Shown here: piece after piece, positions 23,639-32,687 of the stretch | Position numbering within the stretch: the first letter of the stretch is position 1 | Layout of the letters: each line of letters opens with the position of its first letter | NCBI GenBank assembly: GCA_964604825.1 | Contig: CAZSAL010000021.1 | Span: 1 to 40,450, forward strand | Direction: 5' to 3' | Length of the DNA stretch: 40,450 nucleotides | Source: CAZSAL01 sp964604825 | GTDB lineage: Bacteria > Elusimicrobiota > Elusimicrobia > 2-01-FULL-59-12 | Notes under the pieces: generated by a model | Told to the model about the DNA's origin: nothing | Seen by the model: the letters and a program-made list of their open reading frames with translations, nothing else | The model's database searches: none | Made by a program: the position numbers and the translations under genes

Positions 23639-24514
23639 CTACTTGCCTTCCTGTTCGAGCAGGCGCAACAGATGCCTTCCGTAATCATTTTTTTTCAATG
23701 GTTCGGCAAGCCTTCGGAGATCTTCTGAATTGATATAACCCAGCCGCCAGGCTATCTCTTCCAGGCAGGCAATTTTAAAACCCTGACGTTGTTCGATAAC
23801 CTGGATGAAATTCGAAGCCTGCAATAGGTCGTCATGCGTTCCCGTATCCAGCCATGCCATGCCCCTGCCAAGCTTAATTACCTTAAGCTGCTTCTTCTGC
23901 AGGTAAGTCCTTATAACGTCCGCAATTTCCAGTTCGCCTCGCGCAGATGGTTTAAGCCTGCCTGCGATTTCGACCGCCTGATTGTCGCAGAAATAGAGAC
24001 CGGGAATTGCATATGTTGACCGGGGCTTAAGGGGTTTTTCTTCGATGCTTATGGCCTCACCATCCGGACTGAATTCGATCACGCCGTATTGCTGCGGATC
24101 ACGAACCTCGTAAGCAAAAATGGTAGCTCCCCGCGAGTGGTCAGACGCTTCATGAAGCGTCTCAGACAATCCCTGGCCATAAAAAATATTATCACCAAGT
24201 ATCAATGCGACAGAGTCATCCCCGATGAATTGCTTTCCAATTATGAATGCCTGTGCCAGCCCTTCCGGTTTTTGCTGCGCGGTATAAGAAATATTCAAAC
24301 CCAGCCATTGGCCGTCGCCAAGCAGGCGCTTAAAACTGTCCTGTTCGTGGGGAGTCGTGATGACGAGAACTTCCCTGATGCCGGCCAGCATGAGAGTGGA
24401 CAAGGGATAATAAACCATCGGCTTGTCGTATATAGGGACAAGTTGTTTGCTTATCGCACGCGTAAGCGGATAAAGACGGGTACCGCTCCCCCCCGCGAGA
24501 ATAATACCTTTCAC
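23639..24514 (-). CDS. rfbA: glucose-1-phosphate thymidylyltransferase
   Basis: The 291-residue protein begins MKGIILAGGSGTRLYPLT, the nucleotide-binding loop of RfbA. It continues with QLVPIYDKPMVYYPLS, LGDNIFYG, EEKPLKPRS and WLDTGTHDDL. It makes dTDP-glucose, the first step to dTDP-rhamnose. The start codon is GTG at 24514, preceded by an AGAGGTG ribosome site. It is the first gene of the polysaccharide operon and has its own promoter about 55 bases upstream. Confidence 0.96.
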   Translation of the reverse strand: MKGIILAGGSGTRLYPLTRAISKQLVPIYDKPMVYYPLSTLMLAGIREVLVITTPHEQDSFKRLLGDGQWLGLNISYTAQQKPEGLAQAFIIGKQFIGDDSVALILGDNIFYGQGLSETLHEASDHSRGATIFAYEVRDPQQYGVIEFSPDGEAISIEEKPLKPRSTYAIPGLYFCDNQAVEIAGRLKPSARGELEIADVIRTYLQKKQLKVIKLGRGMAWLDTGTHDDLLQASNFIQVIEQRQGFKIACLEEIAWRLGYINSEDLRRLAEPLKKNDYGRHLLRLLEQEGK

Positions 24515-24566
24515 CCAGGCACCTCTTCAAAAACTATCATTATTTTAAACGATATTTGAAAAATGC

Positions 24567-24595
24567 AATCTAACAAAATTGAGATCAGCAGTCAA
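24567..24595 (-). promoter_or_regulatory. sigma-70 promoter of the rfbA operon
   Basis: On the minus strand TTGACT (24590-24595) is followed after 17 bases by TAGATT (24567-24572), five and four of six matches. It lies in the 100-base gap between lptD and rfbA and would give a leader of about 45 bases with the ribosome site in it. It separates the sugar operon from the amino-acid/lptD unit, although read-through is possible because no strong terminator is seen. Confidence 0.55.
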
Positions 24596-24614
24596 TAAAC
24601 CAGGCTGATTGACG

Positions 24615-26891
24615 TCACCTGCTATATTCCCCGGCGCGCCAGGGATAAAACTGGCTCTCAAGGTCACGGTTTTCAATTTCTTTAGATGGAGTCGTAGAAC
24701 CAACCTTCAGATCAAAGACAATGGAATATTCACGGGAATACGGCGGGATGTTGTTATAAACAAACTTCGCTGTCCAGCAATGCATGTCCCTGATCACGGC
24801 TATTTCCTCATCGTTTACTGCCATGCCGTTTAAAACGTTTCCAGCAGTGGGAACGAATGAATGAACTGTAGCATCCACACGCCAGCTTGGAGTCATGTAA
24901 ATCGCTATGTGGTTATTCCAGGTCATCAGGCCGCTTTGTGAGGTGTTATATAGAAATCCTGTTTCCAGGATTGTTTTGTACAAGCCGTGAAACTGATACG
25001 AGGTTTCCCAGAGATTATCACGTGTTGGATAAAATCCTGCCTGATAACGGGCAAATATTTCGGATTTTTTAGTGGGATCCCATGTGATTTCATTAGTCCA
25101 AGGGTCGAACTTCCGTTGAAGATACGTGTTCGGATCTTCGTTATCGATGCGGCGAAAATCCGTTCCACTAAATGAACGTATAAGGATTGTGCGCGACGGA
25201 CGGTAAAATGCCAGCCAGGAAAGGTGATTTTGATCAACACCGTGATCCCCCAGACTGTAATCAGGGTGGAAGCTGCTGTCAAAGCGTTCCGTATAAGCAT
25301 AAGTGTTATCAAGCGATAAAGAGGGACTGATCTTCCAGCGCAGGACATCCGAAGTGCCGAAACGCGGCGCTAAACCTCTCAGCGTAGATGTAGAAACTCC
25401 AGCTCCGACTGCGCTGATGGGAAGAGCCGCTCCAGTATCCTGCCATGATAGCTGGGGCCCAACGCTTGGAGTAAAACTAAAGGACCGGCTTAAAGGTATT
25501 GATTCGGAAAACGTCAACTGGGAAGAGGCAATGGAATGTACCTTCTCGTCCGCGCGCGTATAAATTTCCCCGGCATTTCCATTGGCGGCGATGGTGACAG
25601 GCCCCCATTTGTTTGAGCTTATAATCATGGGATTAACAAACGCTGCAGATGAACTGATTACTGTTCCAGATGATGACAATACCTGCGATGGAGATCCACC
25701 AGTCATTGATGGAACATTGTACGTTCCTGATGAGCTCCCCACGGAAGATCCGCCCGGAGTCCAGAGCGGTTTCTGGAACATGGTAAATTCATATCTCGGC
25801 AGCGAAGCGGTCTGCATATTCATCGGAGCGAATGTCTGGCCAACTTGATCAGCGTCCGGCGCATCGTACCGTTCCATAACGACGCGCTGGTTCCATTGTT
25901 TCGTCTGATGCGTAAAAGCGAATGAACTGGTTATATTATTGTTGGCCTGATTTGTGTCCTGTGGAAAGTACTGGTTGTTAAATGAATCGTTCTGCTGAAG
26001 ATTAATATTGGCCTGTAGGGTATCCTGCGGGTTAAGGCGCTGCCAGTGATATTCGCGGATATTATATTGCGGCGCGGTCGGCGCTCCGATCAGGGCGGCG
26101 TTCCCCTTTGGATTGATGTAATAGCCGAAAAAAGAGCCTTTTAATTTGTCCGCGTTTGAATAGTCCAATTCATCGCCCATGCCGTTTCCCTGCTCGGTGA
26201 AATGGTCAAAATAGACTTTGTCGTAAACATTGTCCGTCAGGCGGAGAGTTGTCGTAGTTTTGATGAAGTTGCCGTTAACATCGTCATGCCCGGGTTGGAA
26301 CTGCACAACAACACGCCTCTTCCCCAGGCTTTTATACATGAAGGGGGAGTAAAAGACCGGGATCGTATCTACATACCCGATATTATTCCATGACCAGAAA
26401 TATTGATCCGGCACTAAATGGACGCGGCTTGACTGCAGATGATAATGGGGGTCTAGAAGGTCGCAGCTTGTAAACGATGCGTTACGTCCGAATAGGTAGC
26501 CCTGCTTTTTATCCCAGGATTCGCCCTGAAAACGCCATCCCGTTTGATAACCTTTCCCCCCGATAGCATAACCTTTCTCATCCTTCAGGCTGTACTGTAT
26601 CTCGTCACCGATAAGCATGGAACCTTTTTCCTTTAGAATGGCATTCCCCCGGGCCGTAATTTCATTTTGTTCGCGGTAATAATCCAGTTGGTCTGCCGTC
26701 AAGGTGGCGCTGCCCTGGATTACCGTCACATGGCCTTCGGCAACCAGATGCTGTTCGTCCTCCTGATACTCCAGAAAATCCGCGGAGATATCAAAGGGCG
26801 CCTTGTTGTTCATGGCATGGGAAATACTGAGGAGAAGCGTGATTTGCGCCAGAAGAAGGACTGCGAAAGAGCAGGCATTTATATGGCGCAT
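24615..26891 (-). CDS. lptD: LPS-assembly outer-membrane protein LptD
   Basis: The 758-residue protein has a signal peptide (residues 1-26, ending SHA), an N-terminal LptA-like jellyroll domain (ISADFLEYQ...AEGHVTVIQG, DQLDYYREQNEITARG) and a long C-terminal beta-barrel domain. It inserts LPS into the outer leaflet. After the signal only two cysteines remain: Cys143 in FTSCDLLDP, matching E. coli Cys173, and Cys705 near the C-terminus, matching the Cys724/725 pair. One inter-domain disulfide is therefore possible instead of two. A Ser/Gly-rich stretch lies near residues 380-420. The gene follows the ROK kinase after ten bases. Confidence 0.92.
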   Translation of the reverse strand: MRHINACSFAVLLLAQITLLLSISHAMNNKAPFDISADFLEYQEDEQHLVAEGHVTVIQGSATLTADQLDYYREQNEITARGNAILKEKGSMLIGDEIQYSLKDEKGYAIGGKGYQTGWRFQGESWDKKQGYLFGRNASFTSCDLLDPHYHLQSSRVHLVPDQYFWSWNNIGYVDTIPVFYSPFMYKSLGKRRVVVQFQPGHDDVNGNFIKTTTTLRLTDNVYDKVYFDHFTEQGNGMGDELDYSNADKLKGSFFGYYINPKGNAALIGAPTAPQYNIREYHWQRLNPQDTLQANINLQQNDSFNNQYFPQDTNQANNNITSSFAFTHQTKQWNQRVVMERYDAPDADQVGQTFAPMNMQTASLPRYEFTMFQKPLWTPGGSSVGSSSGTYNVPSMTGGSPSQVLSSSGTVISSSAAFVNPMIISSNKWGPVTIAANGNAGEIYTRADEKVHSIASSQLTFSESIPLSRSFSFTPSVGPQLSWQDTGAALPISAVGAGVSTSTLRGLAPRFGTSDVLRWKISPSLSLDNTYAYTERFDSSFHPDYSLGDHGVDQNHLSWLAFYRPSRTILIRSFSGTDFRRIDNEDPNTYLQRKFDPWTNEITWDPTKKSEIFARYQAGFYPTRDNLWETSYQFHGLYKTILETGFLYNTSQSGLMTWNNHIAIYMTPSWRVDATVHSFVPTAGNVLNGMAVNDEEIAVIRDMHCWTAKFVYNNIPPYSREYSIVFDLKVGSTTPSKEIENRDLESQFYPWRAGEYSR

Positions 26892-26901
26892 GCAGGTATG
26901 T

Positions 26902-27849
26902 TTATTGGGCTATCAATCCTGCGCCAACCGTTCCGAGTTCCTGATCCATACGCGAAATCATGATTTTCACCGCACGGGCAGGCGCGGCAAAAGCCCGTTC
27001 AAGCAGAGTTCGCTTGAGCGGGTTTAAAAACAAAGAGCCGGCACGCGAAAGACCCCCAGCCAGAATTATGATCTCGGGATTAAGAACATTTATGAGGGAT
27101 GCCAAGCCGACGCCCAAATTTTCGCCCGCCTGGGCCCAGAGCTGAATGGCGAGCGGATCGCCCTTCAGGCCAGCTTCCTGAATGATCATTGGTGTTACGC
27201 GGGAAAGATCGTTATTAATCAGCTTGCGAATCAGAGTTTTCTCTCCGCTGTTAAGCGCCTCTTTTGCAGTTACAATCATAGCCCTCGCGCCGACGTAACG
27301 TTCAAGGCAGCCATAATTTCCGCACTTACATTGAATGCCCTGGGGAAATAATGTCATGTGTCCTATTTCACCCGCGCTGCCTGTGGCCCCATGATAAAGC
27401 CTCCCATTGAGGACAATTCCGCCGCCTATTCCTGTCCCCAGCGTCACGCAAATCAAATTCTGGACTTTCTTTTTTGTTTCAACAACGTATGCCGCCCACG
27501 CCGCGGCATTGGCATCGTTGTCAACGGTAATCGGATATTTCAGATACTTAGCCAGATAATCCCTTATAGGGAAATTTTTCCAGCCCAGGTTGGGAGACAT
27601 TCTCACAACGCCTTTGGCCTGGTCCACGTCGCCGGCCACGCCTATTCCTATGCCTTGAATTGCGGTTTTCCCTACAGATGACAGGAGCTCATTAACTTCG
27701 CGTACAACCATTGATGTGGTAAGCCGGGCGTCTCCCTGGGAAGGAGTTGAAATTTTTGCGGTCCGTAGAAGCTTCCCCTGGGAATTTACAATTCCCATCT
27801 TAATCCCTGTGCCGCCCAGATCAATTCCAAGTGTCAGATTGTTTTCCAT
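26902..27849 (-). CDS. ROK-family sugar kinase (glucokinase-like)
   Basis: The 315-residue protein begins MENNLTLGIDLGGTGIKMG, the ATP phosphate loop of ROK kinases. It contains TVDNDANAAAW with the catalytic Asp, TLGTGIGGGIV, and the zinc site EIGHMTLFP..QCKCGNYGCLERY. I chose the ATG at 27849 because AAGGTG lies six bases before it; a GTG at 27858 overlaps folC. It probably phosphorylates glucose or N-acetyl sugars. No DNA-binding domain is present, so it is not a ROK repressor. Confidence 0.9.
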   Translation of the reverse strand: MENNLTLGIDLGGTGIKMGIVNSQGKLLRTAKISTPSQGDARLTTSMVVREVNELLSSVGKTAIQGIGIGVAGDVDQAKGVVRMSPNLGWKNFPIRDYLAKYLKYPITVDNDANAAAWAAYVVETKKKVQNLICVTLGTGIGGGIVLNGRLYHGATGSAGEIGHMTLFPQGIQCKCGNYGCLERYVGARAMIVTAKEALNSGEKTLIRKLINNDLSRVTPMIIQEAGLKGDPLAIQLWAQAGENLGVGLASLINVLNPEIIILAGGLSRAGSLFLNPLKRTLLERAFAAPARAVKIMISRMDQELGTVGAGLIAQ

Positions 27850-27854
27850 TCCAA

Positions 27855-29231
27855 TCACCTTATCGAGAGAGTTAAATTATTTTTACCTGTCCGAATCCCG
27901 GCATTCGATGATACAGATTCCCCTATATCAGATTTTTGCAATTTAGCTAATAATATCCCTGCAAGCGTTAACGACCCGACGACTATAATTACCCCGTTTT
28001 CCGGGCATTGAAACCATGCGGTTTCAAGCGCATCTTCGGGACCGGCTGCAGAAAATATCTGCGCCGGATCTAATAATTGAGAGAATACCCTGTGCAGCCC
28101 GGGAACATCTTTCGCTCGCTTTTCTTTAACGGCGCATAAAACAACCTTGTCAGCCAAAAAAGCTATTTTCCGGGCCATTTCTTTATAAAGTTTGTCCTTG
28201 TATACGCCAAAAAGAAAGATTTTTGGCACAGACTTAAACCGCGAATCATCAAGAGTTTCGCATACGCGCTGAACTCCATGCGGGTTGTGCGCACCATCAA
28301 CAATCAAATGCCTGTCTTTGAAGAGAAACTGCTGAAACCGTCCAGGCCAGCAAACGCCTCTTAAACCGCGATTTACTGCTGTCTGAGGCAAATTCCAGCC
28401 GCGTTCTGTCAGCGACTCAAGAGTCGCCAGAACCAGAGCGGCATTATCGATCTGATGATTGCCGAGCAGCCCAAAATTTACTTTTAGATTCATGCCCCCG
28501 CCATGGAACCGCAATAATTGTTCGTCTTTATCCCAGTCCGTATGCAGTTGCTCGGCAAAGAAATCCTTATCTATTTCACGTAGAACACTTCCAGTTTTCC
28601 GGCAAATCGAACGTATGGCCTTCCCCGTCCGCCCTCTAACGCCAGATATAACAATCGTTCCAGGTTTTATAATGCCGGCTTTCTGGCCGGCTATTGCGCA
28701 TTCGGTGCGTCCCAGCCACTCGATGTGATCGAGGCCAATGGAGGTAATTACGCAGGCTTCAGGCCTTATCTGTACATTAGTCGCGTCCCAAGCCCCTCCC
28801 AGGCCGGTCTCGATAATGGCTATATCAACCTGCTGTTCATGAAAATCAAGGAACGCCATAACCGTAAGAAATTCGAAATAAGTAAGTTTTAAGCCAGATA
28901 TGCGTTCTACATCGATGATAAGATTCGAATGCATTTCAAACCTGTCGGCACTAATCAAATTGCCATTTATTCGAATGCGTTCACGGACATCGATCAGATG
29001 AGGAGAGGTATATAATCCTGTCTTATATCCGCACTGACGCATCACGGATTCGAGGGCTGCTGCCACAGATCCTTTGCCGTTTGTCCCCGCGATATGGATG
29101 GCGCGCAGGCGGTCCTGAGGATTTCCAAGGCGGCCAAGTATCGCACGCATGCGGTCCAGTCCGGGCGTTATACGAAACTGACCGCGCTTCGCAAGAGCAG
29201 CAGTAAAACGCTTAAAATTCGCCCCCTTCAT
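27855..29231 (-). CDS. folC: bifunctional dihydrofolate / folylpolyglutamate synthase
   Basis: The 458-residue Mur-ligase-family protein has the ATP loop HIAGTNGKGSVAAAL (GTNGKGS at 49-55), YTSPHL, ETGLGGAWDATN, ITSIGLDHIEWLG and DGAHNPHG. It adds glutamate to dihydropteroate and to folates. The ATG at 29231 has a GAGGTGG site before it and lies seven bases after accD; the longer frame would run into accD. The trpA-accD-folC order is common in several bacterial groups. Confidence 0.94.
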   Translation of the reverse strand: MKGANFKRFTAALAKRGQFRITPGLDRMRAILGRLGNPQDRLRAIHIAGTNGKGSVAAALESVMRQCGYKTGLYTSPHLIDVRERIRINGNLISADRFEMHSNLIIDVERISGLKLTYFEFLTVMAFLDFHEQQVDIAIIETGLGGAWDATNVQIRPEACVITSIGLDHIEWLGRTECAIAGQKAGIIKPGTIVISGVRGRTGKAIRSICRKTGSVLREIDKDFFAEQLHTDWDKDEQLLRFHGGGMNLKVNFGLLGNHQIDNAALVLATLESLTERGWNLPQTAVNRGLRGVCWPGRFQQFLFKDRHLIVDGAHNPHGVQRVCETLDDSRFKSVPKIFLFGVYKDKLYKEMARKIAFLADKVVLCAVKEKRAKDVPGLHRVFSQLLDPAQIFSAAGPEDALETAWFQCPENGVIIVVGSLTLAGILLAKLQKSDIGESVSSNAGIRTGKNNLTLSIR

Positions 29232-29238
29232 TACCACC

Positions 29239-30060
29239 TCATTTTTCGAAATATGCAAGCAACTGAGAAATATAAGAGTGCAATTGAGAACGTTCCACAA
29301 TGGCGTCGATAATTCCGTGCTCGAGAAGAAATTCGGATAGTTGAAAACCTTCAGGCAACTGCTGACGGATAGTCTGTTCTATGACGCGGGGGCCGGCGAA
29401 TGCGATCAAAGCGCGGGGCTCCGCTATTATGATGTCGCCAAGCATGGCGAAAGAAGCGGTAACCCCGCCGGTTGTAGGGTCTGTCAGCAACGAAATAAAG
29501 GGAACTCCAGCTTCATGCAGCTTGGCCAAAGCAGCGCTCGTCTTGGCCATTTGCATCAGAGACAATATAGATTCCTGCATGCGTGCTCCACCCGATGCGG
29601 AAACCACAAGCAGGGGAATACGGCGTTTTAACGCCAGTTCGATAGCAAGCGTTACTTTTTCCCCAACCACGCTGCCCATGCTGCCGCCCATGAACTCAAA
29701 GTCCAGAATCGCCAGAACAACGGGATGATCTTCGATAGCGCCTTCGCCGGCAATGCAGGCATCCTTAAGGCCGGTTTTCTTCTGGGAATTCAGGATTCGG
29801 CTTTTATAAGTCTGTATGTCTGCAAAGCGCAAAGAATCGTTCGGCAATATGTCGTCGCCAAGTTCTTTGAAGCTCTTCGGATCGAGCAGTTGGACGATTC
29901 TTTCTCCGGAACTCAAACGGAAATAACCCGCGCATTTGGGGCAGATCTTAAAGTTTTCTTCAAGTTCCTTGTTGTAGATAATCTGTTCGCAGTTGTCACA
30001 TTTGGTCCATACGCCTTCTGGAATGTGCTTTTTTGATTTTTGAGTGCCCTCAAGCGGCAT
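29239..30060 (-). CDS. accD: acetyl-CoA carboxylase carboxyltransferase subunit beta
   Basis: The 273-residue protein starts at the ATG at 30060, eight bases after AAAGGA. It has the N-terminal four-cysteine zinc ribbon (Cys21, Cys24, Cys40, Cys43), followed by the crotonase-like carboxyltransferase domain with SASGGARMQES, DPTTGGVTASFAMLGD and AEPRALIAFAGPRVI. It transfers the carboxyl group to acetyl-CoA for fatty-acid synthesis and needs AccA, which is not in the window. It overlaps trpA by 11 bases. Confidence 0.95.
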   Translation of the reverse strand: MPLEGTQKSKKHIPEGVWTKCDNCEQIIYNKELEENFKICPKCAGYFRLSSGERIVQLLDPKSFKELGDDILPNDSLRFADIQTYKSRILNSQKKTGLKDACIAGEGAIEDHPVVLAILDFEFMGGSMGSVVGEKVTLAIELALKRRIPLLVVSASGGARMQESILSLMQMAKTSAALAKLHEAGVPFISLLTDPTTGGVTASFAMLGDIIIAEPRALIAFAGPRVIEQTIRQQLPEGFQLSEFLLEHGIIDAIVERSQLHSYISQLLAYFEK

Positions 30061-30862
30061 GTGACACATCCTTTCCACCGTCCAGCGCCCGCCGGAGCAG
30101 AGCGACGAATTTAACGGCGTGATTATAGGAGCGATCTTTAGCAATTTCATTAATCAGGGCAGACCCTACGATTACTCCATCAGCAACCGCGCTCATCTGA
30201 CGGACCTGTCGGGCTGTTGAAAGCCCAAAACCAATTGCCACGGGTTTGCCGGAGATGCGCTTGACTGTCTGCAGAAAAGTTTTGCTGCTGGAGGCAATCC
30301 TGGACCTGGCGCCCGTCACACCGGTCAGGGAAACAGCGTACACAAAACCACGGCTGTAGCGGACTACAGCGCGAATGCGCTTTTCGGACGATGTGGGGGC
30401 AACAAGGTAAATCATGTCGATCTCATTGTTGCTGGCAGAATTTCCAAAATCTGCCCCTTCTTCCGGCGTAAGATCCGGGATAATCACGCCGTCGACTCCG
30501 GCCGTTCGCGCCAACCGGAAAAAACGGTCCCCGCCCATCGCAAGGATTGGATTACAGTATGTCATGAGCACGATCGGCAACTGATTTTTCCTGCGCAGGG
30601 CCGCCACTGTCGCAAGAATCCATCGCAGATTTACGCCGTTCTGGAGAGCCTTTTGAGATGCCGCCTGAATGGTCGGACCGTCGGCAATAGGGTCCGAAAA
30701 AGGAACGCCGATTTCCAGCAGATCAACACCTGCTTGAGCCAGGCGCGGCACCAACTCTAAAGTTGATTTTTTATGCGGATAGCCTGCCGTTATATAGCCG
30801 ATCAGAGCCTTGCGGTTCTGACGGCGCAGCTTACGAAAAAGTTTATCGATCCTGTTTGCCAT
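30050..30862 (-). CDS. trpA: tryptophan synthase alpha chain
   Basis: The 270-residue TIM barrel begins at the ATG at 30862 with AAAAGG before it. It contains ALIGYITAGYP, the catalytic Glu50 in DLLEIGVPFSDP and Asp61 in IADGPTIQ, VDGVIIPDL, and GFVYAVSLTGVTGAR. It cleaves indole-glycerol phosphate and passes indole to TrpB. It overlaps trpB by 20 bases, in line with equal production of the two subunits. Confidence 0.95.
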   Translation of the reverse strand: MANRIDKLFRKLRRQNRKALIGYITAGYPHKKSTLELVPRLAQAGVDLLEIGVPFSDPIADGPTIQAASQKALQNGVNLRWILATVAALRRKNQLPIVLMTYCNPILAMGGDRFFRLARTAGVDGVIIPDLTPEEGADFGNSASNNEIDMIYLVAPTSSEKRIRAVVRYSRGFVYAVSLTGVTGARSRIASSSKTFLQTVKRISGKPVAIGFGLSTARQVRQMSAVADGVIVGSALINEIAKDRSYNHAVKFVALLRRALDGGKDVSHAA

Positions 30863-32048
30863 CGAAAACCTTTTCAAGTATCGGCATATCCTTGTCGCCT
30901 CTCCCCGACAGACAGAGTATGACAATGTCGTTCGTTTTCAAACGGGGTTTCATTTTTTTCAGGAAACCGACGGCGTGCGCAGGCTCCAGAGCGCCGAGGA
31001 TTCCTTCTGTCCGGCAGAGCCAGGAAAAACCGTCGATAGCCGTGCGGTCATCCGCGCCGACATATTCTGCGCGCCCCGATTGCTTATAAAAGGCGTGCTC
31101 CGGACCGACTCCTGGATAATCCAGGCCTGCCGATATGGAATGCGTTCCCATGATCTGCCCATCGGAATCTTGCAGAACAAGGCTTCTTGCGCCGTGTAGA
31201 ACACCCGGCCGGCCTCGCAACAATGATGCCGCATGTTGAGTGGTGTTTAAACCCTTGCCGGCAGGTTCCACGCCTATCATTTTAACCTTGTGATCCTTAT
31301 AAAAAGGATGAAACAAGCCCAGCGAGTTAGAGCCGCCGCCGACGCAGGCCATAAGATAATCCGGCAGCCGTCCTTCGATATCCAGAATCTGGCGCCTGGC
31401 TTCGACGCCTATTATGGACTGAAAATTCCGCACCATTACCGGATAAGGATGCGGCCCGATTGCGGAGCCGATGATGTAATGGGTTGTGTCAATATTTGTG
31501 ACCCAATCCCTTATTGCTTCATTAACGGCGTCTTTCAGAGTGCGGGTACCGCTTTTAACAGGTATTACGCGCGCTCCAAGGCGCTCCATCCTGAAAACGT
31601 TGGGCGCCTGCCGGACTATGTCCTCTTCACCCATATAAACATCGCAAGACAATCCAAAAAATGCGGCGACCGTTGCAGCGGCAACACCGTGCTGGCCCGC
31701 TCCGGTTTCAGCGATCACGCGCTTTTTCCCGAGGCGCATAGCCAAAAGCACCTGCCCAAGCGCATTGTTTATCTTATGCGCGCCTGTGTGGCACAAATCT
31801 TCACGTTTTAAATAGATTCTTCCCCGGCCAAGTTCCTCGCTCAACCGTTTCGCATACATAAGAGGCGTCGGCCTGCCAACGAAAGTCCGCAGATGATACT
31901 GCAATTCCCTGCGAAATTTCTTATCGCGCATTATCCGGTGATATTCGCAGGTAAGCTCATGCAGCGGGGTCACGAGCGTTTCGGGAACAAAACATCCGCC
32001 GAATTCCCCGAAATAGCCGCGCCGGTCCGGAAGATTGCGTAGAGTCAT
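30843..32048 (-). CDS. trpB: tryptophan synthase beta chain
   Basis: The 401-residue PLP enzyme shows GYFGEFGGCFVPETL, KREDLCHTGAHKINN with PLP Lys92, ETGAGQHGVA, the CVGGGSNS phosphate loop and SAGLDYPGVGPEH. It joins indole and serine to make tryptophan and pairs with TrpA. It belongs to the standard TrpB1 type. It overlaps trpF by four bases. Confidence 0.97.
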   Translation of the reverse strand: MTLRNLPDRRGYFGEFGGCFVPETLVTPLHELTCEYHRIMRDKKFRRELQYHLRTFVGRPTPLMYAKRLSEELGRGRIYLKREDLCHTGAHKINNALGQVLLAMRLGKKRVIAETGAGQHGVAAATVAAFFGLSCDVYMGEEDIVRQAPNVFRMERLGARVIPVKSGTRTLKDAVNEAIRDWVTNIDTTHYIIGSAIGPHPYPVMVRNFQSIIGVEARRQILDIEGRLPDYLMACVGGGSNSLGLFHPFYKDHKVKMIGVEPAGKGLNTTQHAASLLRGRPGVLHGARSLVLQDSDGQIMGTHSISAGLDYPGVGPEHAFYKQSGRAEYVGADDRTAIDGFSWLCRTEGILGALEPAHAVGFLKKMKPRLKTNDIVILCLSGRGDKDMPILEKVFDGKQDR

Positions 32049-32677
32049 CGCGCCGCCTTGGCCGCCTGAATAAATGTTTTCATAGCCTCAAAATCCTTGC
32101 GTCGTGGCAAACGTTCCACTCCGCTGCATACGTCAACCATAGGCGGATGGAGTTCCTTTATTGCCTTTGCGATATTCCCGGTGTTTAATCCTCCCGCCAG
32201 GAACCAGGGCTTGTCTATGCCTGCCGCAGCCTGCAACCAGGCCCAATCGAAAGATTCTCCCGTGCCTCCAGGTGCCGTTTCCAAAGCGGAGTCAAAGAGG
32301 TAATAGTCAACGACATCGTGATAAGGAGTCAGGTAATCAGGGTTTAGCGGTTCTGTGAGCCGGAAAACTTTGATTACCGCCGCTCCCAGGGCTTTCACTT
32401 CCCTGCATATATCCGGCGTCTCCTGTCCGTGGAGCTGGACCACCTTTAGCGGGACGTAGCGGATAAGTCTTTTTATCGATTCTAACGGCTCATTCACAAA
32501 AATTCCCACAGGGGTCACGAACGGAGGCAGTTTAGCGGCAATCTCTTTTGCCTTTTTCGCCGATACCTTGCGCGGGCTTTCCGAATAAAAATTGAGCCCT
32601 ATAAATTCCGCGCCCAAATTGGCGGCCCAGACGGCATCGTCGATATTAGTAATTCCGCAGATTTTTACCTTAGCCAT
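32045..32677 (-). CDS. trpF: phosphoribosylanthranilate isomerase
   Basis: The 210-residue barrel begins MAKVKICGITNIDDA, with the catalytic Cys in KICG. It continues with NFYSESPR, VVQLHGQE, LFDSALE...GGTGESFDWAW and FLAGGLNTGNI, ending with DVCSGVE. All are typical of TrpF. It isomerises phosphoribosylanthranilate. It follows trpC after ten bases and overlaps trpB. Confidence 0.95.
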   Translation of the reverse strand: MAKVKICGITNIDDAVWAANLGAEFIGLNFYSESPRKVSAKKAKEIAAKLPPFVTPVGIFVNEPLESIKRLIRYVPLKVVQLHGQETPDICREVKALGAAVIKVFRLTEPLNPDYLTPYHDVVDYYLFDSALETAPGGTGESFDWAWLQAAAGIDKPWFLAGGLNTGNIAKAIKELHPPMVDVCSGVERLPRRKDFEAMKTFIQAAKAAR

Positions 32678-32687
32678 GATCCACCTT

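Noticed and set aside
24591..24613. Inverted repeat GTCAAT...ATTGAC between lptD and rfbA, considered as a terminator
   Set aside because: The stem is only six base pairs with an 11-base loop and no T-run follows. It overlaps the -35 box and may be chance.
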